Source of the DNA: Pagrus major
Lineage: Eukaryota; Chordata; Actinopteri; Spariformes; Sparidae
DNA length: 64,000 bases
Direction: 5' to 3'
NCBI RefSeq assembly: GCF_040436345.1
Contig: NC_133237.1
Location: forward strand, 28,265,268 to 28,329,267
The notes below the pieces were generated by a model. That model worked only from the letters and a program-made list of their open reading frames with translations. It ran no database searches and was not told the DNA's origin. A program made the translations under genes and the position numbers. Positions 37,780 through 50,100 of the stretch are shown one piece after another; the stretch's first letter is position 1, and every line of letters starts with the position of its first letter.

Positions 37780-38610
37780 TTCATCTTTACTCTACTTCAT
37801 CTTTACTCCACTACATCTTCTACTCCACTACATCTTTACTCCACTACATCTTTACTCCACTTCATCTTCTACTCCACTACATCTTTACTCCACTACATCT
37901 TCTACTCCACTACATCTTTACTCTACTTCATCTTCTACTCCACTACATCTTCTACTCCACTACATCTTTACTCCACTACATCTTTACTCTACTTCATCTT
38001 CTACTCCACTACATCTTCTACTCCACTACATCTTTACTCCACTACATCTTTACTCCACTACATCTTCTACTCCACTACATCTTCTACTCCACTACATCTT
38101 TACTCCACTACATCTTCTACTCCACTACATCTTTACTCCACTACATCTTCTACTCCACTACATCTTCTACTCCACTACATCTTTACTCTACTTCATCTTC
38201 TACTCCACTACATCTTCTACTCCACTACATCTTTACTCCACTACATCTTTACTCCACTACATCTTCTACTCCACTACATCTTCTACTCCACTACATCTTT
38301 ACTCCACTACATCTTTACTCCACTACATCTTTACTCCACTACATCTTCTACTCCACTACATCTTCTACTCCACTACATCTTTACTCCACTACATCTTTAC
38401 TCCACTACATATTTACTCCACTACATCTTCTACTCCACTACATCTTCTACTCCACTACATCTTTACTCCACTACATATTTACTCCACTACATCTTTACTC
38501 CACTACATCTTTACTCCACTACATCTTTACTCCACTACATCTTCTACTCCACTACATCTTCTACTCCACTACATCTTTACTCCACTACATCTTTACTACA
38601 TATTTATAAA
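37780..38610. repeat. 16/17-bp minisatellite (CTCCACTACATCTT)
   Basis: About 50 copies of TACTCCACTACATCTT with one-base-longer variants (TCTACTCC). The unit matches part of the hAT-type MITE family seen at about 3050-3080 (ACTTCCACTCCACTACATTT). The 315-codon frame through it is not a gene. Confidence 0.95.
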
Positions 38611-40396
38611 ATCAGATTATTTTTTACAGCAACATTTAAGTTCTGCTTACAAATTAATAATCAATAATAATGATCCACTAACATAACAGTATAACACTGA
38701 AAGTAGCCACTCTGTGTTATGATGTGTTACTGATGTGAATACTTCCTCCATCAGTGCAGACAGGTGAGGAGAGGATGACATCATCACACCTGGAGCGAGC
38801 TGATTGGTTAAGCTGTAATCAGGTCTGACTCCTGCTGGCTGAAAACACTTCATTTCTTCTCTCAGCCTCAGCACGGCTTTAGTTTGATTTTCTTTGTCCA
38901 GATTAAGTCAGGAAGTCAATTTAAAATCAGTTATTACCTGAAATTATCCAGATGTTGTTTCACATGAGAGGAAGTCAATATGATTCAGGAGGAAATCACA
39001 TGTTTTAAAACATAAATAATGAAAAAAAAAAAAAGATGTGAATTGATAAAAACAGCTTAAAGACGTCATGTTCTGCTTTTTGTTTTTTTGTCTTTCCTGT
39101 ATTGTGTCATGAAACATTGTTGTTCATGTCTCCTACAGAAAACACTACCACCTATGTGTCACTGTGTAACAGACGTTATGTTTACATAACATTATATATA
39201 TTTTTTAATTTATTTATTATAAAATATATAAGCCTGTACTGCAGCCATGGTTACCAGCTGTAGCGGCGTTATTTTGGATCACACTACCTTGCTCGGTATG
39301 ACCATGCTCCTACTCTGCCTCTGATTGGCTACAGTCTGCCCATTAGTAAGCGTTCAAGACACAGTGTAGAGGGAAGCTGCAGCGATGCAGCACAGGAGAA
39401 AAATATTTGAAAATTAAAGTATGTGAAGCTGCTTCTACCTGGACCCCGAAGAAAAGTATGAACCTGACAATTAGCACAATGTGACCTCTTTAAGTGAGGG
39501 ATTGAAAACATGGAACACTTGAAAACAAGCTGTTAAATAAATATAAAAATCAGTAGAAAGTCACGTGACAGGTTTTATTATGTTTTTTTGTTTGTGCTGT
39601 TCAGGTTCTTGCTTCTTTGTCTCCTGTTATTGATTGCAGACAGAAGTGAACTTTAAAATATTGTGACCATAACTTCATCCTTGAAATCAGCTCCTCTGCA
39701 GCTGAACAGTCAAAGTTCCTGCTGAGACGTGATTCTCCCTGCTGCTCGTGACTCTGCTGCCACCTGCTGCTCAAACACAAAAACAGCTTCATGTTTGTGT
39801 CAGTTTTATACAACCGACACATTTTCAGCTTCTTCGTTTTCTGTTGAAATGTGCAGTTCAGAAATATGTGTTTTAAGAGAGGTTGAGGTGTTTTCGAACT
39901 ATCTGCTTTCAATTAATTGAAAGACTGAAACATTTTCCTTCTGCCCTTCACACAAAGTTTATTAGCTCAAAATACTGCAGGAGTTAACAGGACACGGGTC
40001 ATTTATCACCATCACATTTATTTTCGGATTAAAATGTACAAATTAGATCATTTTTATTAAAGACAGACCAACAACATGATGAGACAGTGAAAGTGAAGAA
40101 CAAACTCTGAGGAGGCTGATTATAACATGAACACTGAGATACAGAAACTCTTATAAACCAGTGAGACTCTGAGGAAACACCACAGAAGATATTTTGAGTG
40201 AAAGAAGATGGAGAGAAAGTTAAGCTGAGGTTCTGATTATTAAAAACAAGTTGCTTCAAAATCATTAAATCTTCATGATTTTTTAAAACTGATTCTTTAA
40301 ATTTAAAACAAATAAAAAACATTCAAGATTTTTTTTGGAAAATTAAAAAAACTGAATAAAACACACAAGTATAGTAATTTATATATTTGTATTGGT
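38611..40396. other. Intergenic DNA, nothing recognised
   Basis: AT-rich sequence with no exon, RNA gene or element that I can support. Confidence 0.4.
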
Positions 40397-40586
40397 CAGT
40401 GGTGGGAAGTAACTGAACTGTTATATCAATAACACAGACTTTTCTGTATCAAGTACTTTTAGTTTTGATACTTTAAGTAATTTTGTGCTCATGTATCCAA
40501 TAATTTTACTTGTAATGGAGTATCTCTGCATTGTTGTTTTGGTACTTTTACTTAAGTAAATGATTTCAATACTTTTCCCACCACTG
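40397..40586. mobile_element. Short teleost hAT-type MITE
   Basis: 190 bp with inverted ends: CAGTGGTGGGAAGTA at the left and, in reverse complement, CAGTGGTGGGAAAAGTA at the right. The interior is rich in AAGTACTTTT and ACTTAAGTAA motifs, as in the abundant CAGTGGTGG family of fish genomes. No target duplication was found by eye. Confidence 0.7.
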
Positions 40587-40627
40587 TTATTTCTTATTGT
40601 TATATGGACATATTGTTTTATTAAACT

Positions 40628-40633
40628 TTTATT
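40628..40633 (-). other. Candidate polyadenylation signal of the giant-tail gene
   Basis: AATAAA on the minus strand, about 530 bp after the stop at 41163, beyond a minisatellite that would lie in the 3' UTR. Another AATAAA at 41251-41256 would serve an isoform that reads through the last donor and stops at 41540. Confidence 0.35.
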
Positions 40634-40649
40634 ATTATGTTATTTGTGA

Positions 40650-41150
40650 AGGAGTGCAGGTGTGTTCAGGTGTGATCAGGTATGTGCAGGTGTGATCAGG
40701 TGTGATCAGGTATGTGCAGGTGTGATCAGGTGTGATCAGGTGTGTTCAGGTGTGATCAGGTATGTGCAGGTGTGTTCAGGTGTGATCAGGTGTGATCAGG
40801 TGTGTTCAGGTGTGATCAGGTATGTGCAGGTGTGTTCAGGTGTGTTCAGGTGTGATCAGGTGTGTGATCAGGTGTGATCAGGTGTGATCAGGTGTGTGAT
40901 CAGGTGTGATCAGGTGTGTGCAGGTGTGATCAGGTGTGTGATCAGGTGTGTGATCAGGTGTGATCAGGTGTGTTCAGGTGTGTTCAGGTGTGATCAGGTG
41001 TGTTCAGGTGTGATCAGGTATGTGCAGGTGTGATCAGGTATGTGCAGGTGTGTGCAGGTGTGTTCAGGTGTGATCAGGTGTGTTCAGGTGTGATCAGGTG
41101 TGATCAGGTGTGTTCAGGTGTGTTCAGGTGTGATCAGGTGTGATCAGGGT
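40650..41150. repeat. 10-bp minisatellite (GTGATCAGGT)
   Basis: About 45 units of GTGATCAGGT, GTGTTCAGGT and ATGTGCAGGT, some 12 bp long. It starts within a few bases of the predicted stop codon of the giant-tail gene. Confidence 0.95.
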
Positions 41151-41162
41151 TAAAGCATGATG

Positions 41163-44100
41163 TCACTCTGTTCCGGCACTTTTGACCCCAAAGCCTGTGG
41201 ACAGCCACCGCTGGAGGAGAGGAGAGGTGCCTGCAGGGGAGGGAATATTATTTATTATTATAAACTTTAATACAACAATTTTTATTTTCACTGTGAGGGA
41301 AATTGTCCCTGTTGTTTCAGTTAGGAGACGACGTCACTAACAACACTGTTGGCTGTGTCTACTTTATAATGACGTCACAGTCTGATATTTTATTAGTTTG
41401 ATGACAAACTGTCAAACATCATCTGTGTGATTCATGACACAATTCAAACAGGATCAATGCATCATCTGTCTCTCTTCATCAATACCACACAAAGCTTTGA
41501 TCAATAAGGTCCCTGAAGGGAACAGGAAGGGGCGGGGCTTCAGCTCTCTATTGCCTCCTTTTGACACAGTGTCAACACAAAGCAGCTGTTCTCACCTGCA
41601 GCCTGTTGTTGTGGTTGTTGTTGTTGTCTCTGTCTGTCCTGACTTCTCTCCCTCCCCGCTGCTGAGATCGACAGAGCCGCCATCTTACAGACACTGATCC
41701 TCTCCTTGTTGCCTCCGGCTCCGCTGCCGGTGCTCCTGACTGGCCGGTCGCTGCTGCTGATGACCCTCCCCCCAGTACTGTTGGTCCTCCCTGACCCAGA
41801 GGAGCTACTGCTACCCATGCTGACACTCATCTTCCCCCCGGGGCTTGGGGCTCTTTGGCTGCCAATTGCCCCCCCTCCACCTGGTCGTCCTGTACTCCCC
41901 ACACTGCTCCTATGTGCTGAAGCTGAGCTGTAAACAGGCTTCCATTCGCCACTGCCTGTGCTAGCGTATCTCCCAGAGGTGCTAGTCCTGTGGCTCCCAG
42001 ACGAGCCGCTGAGCCTGCCACCACTACCTGAGCTACTTAACCTACCACCACTGCCTACGCTGCTACTACGCCTGACAACACCACCTGAGCTGAGCCGACC
42101 AACACTACTCAGTCTTTGTCCGCCACTCGTGTGGCTGCTTGGTGGACTGATAATTTGGTTACGACTGGTGCCACTGACCCTGTCTGCACTACTGGCACTA
42201 CTCAAGCGTCCAGAACTCCCACCATAAACTCTCCACTCTCCACTCCCTCCACTACTAAACCGCCCTCCCACTGATCCTGGTGGGCTTGTCACTAGCTTTG
42301 CATCTGCTGGGATTTCTTCCCTGCCTGCTTTGGGTAAGTTTTTGCTGCCAGGCCAGCTGCTCATGCGTCCAGAACTCCCGCCATAGACTCTCCACTCTCC
42401 ACTCCCTCCACTCCCTGCACTACCAAATCTCCCTGCTCCTTGTGATCCTGGTGGGCTTGTTGGTAATTTTGCGGCCACTGACGTTATGTCTTCCCTGTCT
42501 GCTTTGGGTAAGTTATTGCTGCCAGGCCAGCTGCTCATACGTCCAGAGCTCCCGCCATAGATTCTCCTGTCTCCACTCCCTCCACTACTAAATCTCCCTC
42601 CTCCTTGTGATCCTGGTGGACTAGTAGGTAGTTTTGCAGCATCTGATGGGATGTCTTTCATGTTTGCTTTGGTTAAGCTATTGCTGCCAGACCAGCTGCT
42701 GATACGTCCAGCACTCCCACCATAGACTCTCCACTCTCCACTCCCTTCACTGCCAAACCTTCCTTTTTCTGGCAGACTTGTTGCAAGGAGCACTGATGGG
42801 CTTTCTTCACTCCTTGTCCGATGTAAGCTGCTTCCACTTCCTCTACTGCCAAATCTCACTGTTTCTTGTGGGTTTGTTGCAGGATTTGGGGTCACTGATG
42901 AGCCTTTTTCTTTTCCTTTGCCGATTAAGCTAGTGCTACCATCCTGGCTGCTCATACGTCCAAGACTGCTGCCATAAACCATCCACTCCACACTTCCTCT
43001 ACTGTTGAATCGCCCTCTTTCTTGTTGGCTTGTTGCTCCTGACAGGCTTTCTTTGCTCCCTGTCTTGGGTAAGCTCGTACTTTTATGTCCCAGAATGCCA
43101 CCATAAACCATCAACTCTCCACTGCTACGTTGGAATGTTCCCTGTACCTCTGCGTTCGCAGAAACTCCTGCCACATTACCACTGACTTTACTTGAGGAAC
43201 TAGCCACCATACCACCATTGCTAGTCATAATACTTCCTGAATTAGTAGCCACACTGCTAATGGTACTTCCTTCTTTGGCAGGGACACTACCAAAGCTAGC
43301 TGATTTAGAAGTCTTGTTCTGGTTTTCCGAAACATACCTGCCTTCTGGACTGCCACCTGGATGCTGGCCAGCCTTGTTATCTGCTGTGCCTCCAAGCTGA
43401 AGGCCGATCCCTTGACCGGTTGATTTAGAATTGTTCGGACCATTTACAGTACCTCTACTTTCTTTATTACCTTCAAATGATCCAAAGCACAAACTGTCCC
43501 CATCTCTCACTGAATTGCTGAGTTTTCCTTTTCTGTCCTGTTCTGGCAAAGCCTGATCTTTTCCAAACGACAGGGACTGGCCTTCCTCTTTTGTCGAGAG
43601 AATGTATTTCTCAACTGGTCTTACATCTGCATTTGCCTCAGTTATACTCAGGCATACTTCTTCATCTTCTTCTTCACCATCTGGACTCAGACACGTGTTA
43701 GCCTCAACTGGACCAAAACATTGTTCTGAGTCATTTGGGCTCAAAAGAGAATCAGGACTTCTAACAAGCTCTTTCAGATCTGTCGTACTCATTAACAACT
43801 CTTTTTCAACGGGGCTCAGACGTTTGTCTGGCTTTGTTGGGCTCGCAGATACATGAACTTCTGTTGGATTTAGCAGCTCTTCAGTGTCCGAAGAACTCAA
43901 AGCCACACTAGAATCTGTTTGACCTGTACACTTTTTTGACTGATTGTCCAACTCAGTAGAGTTGACCTTTACCTTGTTTGTATCATGACAACTATTGACT
44001 ACTTTCCCCTTGTCCACATCTAATTCTACTTTCATTAAACTCTCTGTACTTGCAGTTTTAATCTTAAAGTTGCTGTCTGGGCTGTCAGTGGAAGCACTTG

Positions 44101-47100
44101 CATCGTCGGACCCTGTATCTGCATCTTCTATGACTTTGTCTAATTCGCTATTGGATGCATTGGACAATGCCGAACTCTGATCTAAGCTGGGGACAAGCAA
44201 AGTACTTTCCACTTCTACTACTTCTTTTTCTCCCTTCTTCTCTTGTCTTTCTACTTCCTTGTTATCCATCACAGTCAAGTCACAAGAAACGTTATCCTGA
44301 GCCTCCTCAGACCTAAGAATTCGAGATTCAGAGATGACGGATGCTGTAACCCCAACTTCCCCTCCATTCCCAACTGCTTCTGTTCGAGTCTCCAGACTCA
44401 AAGACACAACCTGTGCAGATTCCTGGTTTTTGGCCTGGATGGAGCCCTCTGTGCAGTTAATTTGAGTTGAAATCACAGTTTCTGTCTCTTTCTTTACCTC
44501 TGCTGCAGTTTGTTTGTTGGGATCACTTATTGCCATATGTGTCATATCTGGTCCTTGCTTTACTTCTGGTTCTGCACAAAGAAGGGTTCTAGTGATCATT
44601 GTTTGAATGTTTGTCTCTGTTTGAGTAGCCTCCAAATCTGCCTCTGTGGAGGTTTCTTCAGATGCAAAGGTTTCTGGTTTTGCCTCAACAGTGGCACACC
44701 TGACAGATTGTGTGTCAGGAACCAATGCAATGGTTCCTTGTGCCATTTTACTCTCAAGGTTGACATTGCTGTCTGGGCTACTGGATGAAGTAGTTGTGAC
44801 GCTGGACCTTGTATCTGCATCCTCTGCGAATGTGTTTTCTTCACTGGAGACAAGCAAAGTACCTCCTACTTCATCTTCTTGCTTCTTTTCTTGTCTTTTT
44901 ACTTCCTCATCCATCAAAGTCAAGTCACCAGAGACCTTATCCTGAGCCTCCTCAGACCTAAGAATTTGAGATTCAGATACAACGGATGCTGTAACCATAA
45001 ATTCCCCTGCATCCCTGACTGCTTCAGTTGGAGACTTCAGACTCAAGGACTCAACCTGTGCAGATTCCTGGTTTTTGGCCTGGATGGAGCCCTCTGTGCA
45101 GTTCATTTGAGTTGAAATCACAGTTTCTGTCTCTTTCTTTACCTCTGCAGCAGTTTGATGGCTGGGATCACTTATTGTCATATGTGTCATATCTGGTCCT
45201 TGCTTTACTTCTGGTTCTGCACAAAGAAGGGTTCTGGTGATCATTGTTTGAATGTTTGTCTCTGTTTGAGTAGCCTCCAAATCTGCCTCCCTGGGGGTTT
45301 CTTTAGATGCAAACGTTTCTGGTTTTGCCTGAACAGGGGCACTCCTGACAGATTCCTTTTCAGGAACCAATGTGATGGTTCCTTCAGCGGTTTTACTCTC
45401 AACATTGTCATTGCTGTGTGGGCTACCAGATGAAGCAGTTGCGATGCTGGACCCACTGGGGGCAAGCAAGGTACCTTCTACTCCTACTACTTCTTCTTCT
45501 CGCTTCTTTTTTTGTCTGTCTACTTCAAGAGCCATATCACCAGAGACCTGAGCCTGAGCCTCCACGAACCTAAGAACTTGAGAGTCAGAGACAACGGATG
45601 CTCTAATAGCAATTTCCCCTGCATCCCCGACTGCATCTGTTGGAGTCTTCAGACTCAAAGACACAACCTCTGCAGGATCCTGGTTCTTAGCCTCAATGGA
45701 GCGCTCTGTGCAAATCATTTCAGCCGACACCACAGTTTTTGTCTCTTTCTTGCTGTGATCAGTTGTGGTTGTATGTGTTAGGGAATGTGATCCTTGCTTT
45801 ACTTCTGGCTCAGCACAAAGAATGGTTCTGGTGATCTCTGTTTGAATGTTTGTCTCTGTTTTATTAGCCTGCAAAACAGCTTCTGGGCTAGTTGGTTTGG
45901 AAGTGAAAGTTTCTGGTTTTGCCTGAACTTCAGCACTCCTGATTGATTGTGTTTCAGGAACCAACTTGGTGGTTCCTTGTGCAGTATTTGTCACCAGTTT
46001 AGAATCTTTGTCAACAACTCTCTGGTCTATACCTTGGCTGATCTGGGTACTAACATTGGATGAATTCCTCAAATCACGATCTTTATCTTCCACTGGGCTA
46101 CTCTGCCTGTTGATTGTCACACTGATGGAGTCTCTTGCGGTCCTTTCAGGAATAGCTCCTGTTCTCTGGTTTTCAGACTTTTGGAATGAGCTGGTCCAAT
46201 TTGGAGTGTTAATCGATGTCACCGGTGTGTTGTTTGGATATTGGCTGTGGACCCTGATTGACTGTACTGTGGTCACTGTTTGTGAAAGTGGGGCACCAAT
46301 AGGTGTTTGTCCGACCGTATAGATGTGGCCTCTAGAGACAGCCTGAACCCCAGTCATTTTGAGACTTCCCCCCTGAACACTGGCTGTTTTGTTCACTGTG
46401 AAGTTTCTCCTCAGGGGAGAGGGGCTTGTTGAAACACAGAAGGATGTGGTGTTAGCCACAGAGTTTGGGTGAAGACTTGAGACCCTGTGAAAAATTATAG
46501 ACAAAAACAATGAGAATGAGAGGAATTTCCTAGAAATCCAAATTAGGACGCTAAAGACCCTGTAACATATAAATATTATGATTGGTAGGTTAACTGTAAC
46601 TGTTGCAGAAGTTAACACATATGTTAGCCTGTTGGAGAGGCTATTCCATTATCATCATCTCATACCCCTTTGGGCTCAGTCCATCCAGCAGCCTCCTGTA
46701 GCCTTGTATCTCAGTCTCCAGTCTGATTGTGATGTCCAGCAGGGTCTGGTTGTCTGCAGCCTGCTGATGTGTAGCCTGCAGCACTGAGTCCAGGTCCCAG
46801 CACAGACTGTCTGCTCTCTGCTGAAGGACCTCCAGCTGCTCGACAAAGGACTCGTTCTGGTCCAGACCAGAGGACTCCAACACCATGTTCTACAGACAGA
46901 CAGGCAGGGACGATGCTGCATGTTAGAGTTGTGTGCCTGGTGGTCCTTTTTCTGCAGATTTATCGTAACAATATCACCCTACTCCCTTAAAAAATGTAGT
47001 GATTTTAAGATTTGTTTCATGAGGAGAAACTTAACAAACTTTGTGAAACTCTGTCTCTGACAGATTCTGAATCATTGTCTCCTTCTTGTAAATTCAGCAT

Positions 47101-50100
47101 TAAATGAAAACAGTAAGTTGTGTGTTTCCTTGTAAAAAGTGTCAGTTTGTGGCAGCATGGCTGCACCAGCCTGTCTGCTTCTGTGTCTAAAGTGCTAAAG
47201 TCTTACCTGCCAACATTTAGCAGCTGTTTGAACACACTGTTTACACTGATTTCACCATTTACACTCAATTTATGAAAGAAGAAACATTTTATTGACGCTA
47301 AACATGTCAAATTTTACAAATACACTAAACAGTAACCAGTACAGGCGACTTCTTTGTCCCCTGACTCCCTTAAAAAATGTGTCAGTTTAGTGAGTTGTTG
47401 AGTTGGAGACACTTTATAAACTGTGTGAAACTCTGTCTCTGACTGATTCTGACTTATTTGTTCCTTCTTGTGAATTCAGCAAATGTTCTACATGAACTTC
47501 TTTCTGTCTTTGAGTAGAAACATGGAGTCTGTTTGTCCCAGTGATGGACGGGTTTATTTGCGGGGGAACTGATATCTGATCACAAGTGGTCACTCAAAAC
47601 AAATGTTAAAGTGTAACTCTCGCCAAAATGCAACCTAGGCTTTTTTTGTGAATGTACCCGAGTCAAACCTTCCTGTAAAAGCATAATTACGATGAAAAAG
47701 CCACTTTTAAGATTTACAGTAGTTTCGTTTTCGGGTCAAAATCGTTTTCAATTACATGTTAGGGGCAGCTGTATGGTAGCATCAAAATCGCTAGAGAACA
47801 TTGTTTGTGTACACAGAGTTTACTAAAAAGAAGGTTTTTAAACAACTCATGTTAGCAGCAGCAGCAGCCGTCCTGCCAGTCGAGATGCGTCGATCCCCGA
47901 GTGTGGGATCGGGGATCGACTCTTCTCGACTGGCAGGACGGTGGCGAGCGGAGCAAGCGCGTGCTAACTTGAGTTGTTGCGGGTGTTCATGTGTAGAGAC
48001 CCTGGTGATGCTACGAGCAAAGTTTCATGTTGTGTCGAGTCTTCTTAGTGTTTTAAAAATAGCGATTTTGATGCTACCATAAAGTTGCCCGTAGCATGCA
48101 ATTAAAAATGATTTTGACCCGAAAACTAAAATACGGTAAATCTTAAAAGTGGCTTTTTCGTCGTAATTATGTTTTTACATGAAGGTTTGACTCGGGTACA
48201 TTCACAAAAAAAGCCTAGGTTGCATTTTGGCGAGAGTTTCACTTTAATGGTGTCTAATCAGGTTCTATGTTTGTGTGTTAACATCCGACATCTATTTTTA
48301 AAGTCCAGTACTTTTATCTCACCAGAGCCTGGAGTTGTCTCAGCTCTTCTTCCAGACCCGCTGCTGTTCTCCTCAGTTCCTCCAGCTCGACCTGGATGAC
48401 CTCTGACTCTGCTGGAGGGTAAAAGGTCACCTCAGGAGAACTCAGCATGGATACCTGAACACAACACACCTGATTAGATGCTGTCTGTACACATTATAAA
48501 CCCCCTCAGACAGAGAACTGTGCTTATAGAATATTTAAAACTGATGCTGTTGATGTTTGTCCACCTGGGTGTTGAACCAACGCTCGCTCTGGTTCTTGTC
48601 AAGCAGCGCCACACTTGTGTGTCTCAGGTCGTCCAGCTGCTGGATCAGGTCTAATGACTCGGTGGGATGCATCTCCATGGTGACGCCTCCTGACATCTGG
48701 GACAGGACAACCTGCATGTCCTGGACAGGTAAACAAAAAACATGACATTGATGTAGTTTGTTCATTTGAATAATCCAGGTGAATGTTTCATTGTTCTACC
48801 TGTTGGTGCTGTATCTGCAGGCCCATCAGTTGTTGTGATTGGTCGTTCAGCAGACTTTGGAGCTCCGGCAGTTTGTGGACCTGCAGCTCCTCCTCCAGCA
48901 GCCTCAGGTCGCTAAGCTCCGCCTCCAGACGGCCACGGCGCTCACGTTCCTTTTCACTCCTGTTCACACAGCAGGGGTTGATGGGAAATGTCTAGCTGTG
49001 CTCTGTATGTGCATGCTGAAGGTGTGTGGATCTACCTGATGTTGAGGTCGAAGACCGTGAGCTCTGCACTGAGTAGCTGAAGCTTCACCTGAGCCTGGGC
49101 CGAGAGACAGTCGGTCATCTGCAAGTAAGAGAAGAGAGAGAGGAACGTTTTTTTAATAGCAACAGTTACGGTACAACAGGTCGGAGGTTATACTGCTACT
49201 ATAGTCGTAGTTGTTGTAGAAGTCAGAGGCGTGGACCAGAGTCATATGTCTGGGACTAGAGTCATGCGTCTGGGACCAGAGTCATATGTCTGGGACTAGA
49301 GTCATACGTCTGGGACTAGAGTCATGCGTCTGGGACTAGAGTCATGCGTCTGGGACTAGAGTCATGCGTCTGGGACTAGAGTTATATGTCTGGGACTAGA
49401 GTAATGCGTCTGGGACCAGAGTCATATGTCTGGGACTAGAGTCATACGTCTGGGACTAGAGTCATGCGTCTGGGACTAGAGTCATGCGTCTGGGACTAGA
49501 GTCATATGTCTGGGACTAGAGTCATGCGTCTGGGACTAGAGTCATATGTCTGGGACTAGAGTCATACGTCTGGGACTAGAGTCATGCGTCTGGGACTAGA
49601 GTTATATGTCTGGGACTAGAGTAATGCGTCTGGGACCAGAGTCATATGTCTGGGACTAGAGTCATACGTCTGGGACTAGAGTCATGCGTCTGGGACCAGA
49701 GTCATATGTCTGGGACTAGAGTAATGCGTCTGGGACCAGAGTCAGATTTGAGTCATGAATCAAAGAAAATTTAGAGCTTGACTTTGACATAAATACCACT
49801 TTAAGTTGGAATGACTCGGCCCGGATTCAACTTTTGGGCAGCTTGTGACTTGTCGATCTTGATTTGGGACTTGGTCTTCACTTTAACTCGACTCAGGACT
49901 TGGTCTTGACTTTGGTCTTGACTCAAGTCTTGTTGGTCTTTGATGGAAACTTGTTGGTCTTGACTCTGAACTTGTTGGACTTGATTTTCAAATGGACGTG
50001 GGAGTTGGTCGTGATTATGAACTTGACTTGGGACTTTTTGTACTCGATTCTGATCTTGACTCAGAATTTTTTTGGACTTTTTTGGGATTTGAAGTTCTTG

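Noticed and set aside
37720..38667. 315-codon frame rich in STPLHLYS
   Set aside because: Translation of a 16/17-bp tandem repeat with no independent coding signal.
41434..46322. Plus-strand open frames opposite the giant tail
   Set aside because: Short shadow frames of the repetitive minus-strand coding exon.
41596..46484. Giant tail as a separate gene or pseudogene
   Set aside because: Acceptor and donor phases fit the rod exon exactly, the frame is open for 1630 codons, and the rod would otherwise lack an end.
46485..46618. N-terminal hydrophobic stretch of the 1692-codon frame as a signal peptide or membrane anchor
   Set aside because: It is intron sequence; the exon begins after the acceptor CACAG at 46485, and the phase matches the preceding rod exon.
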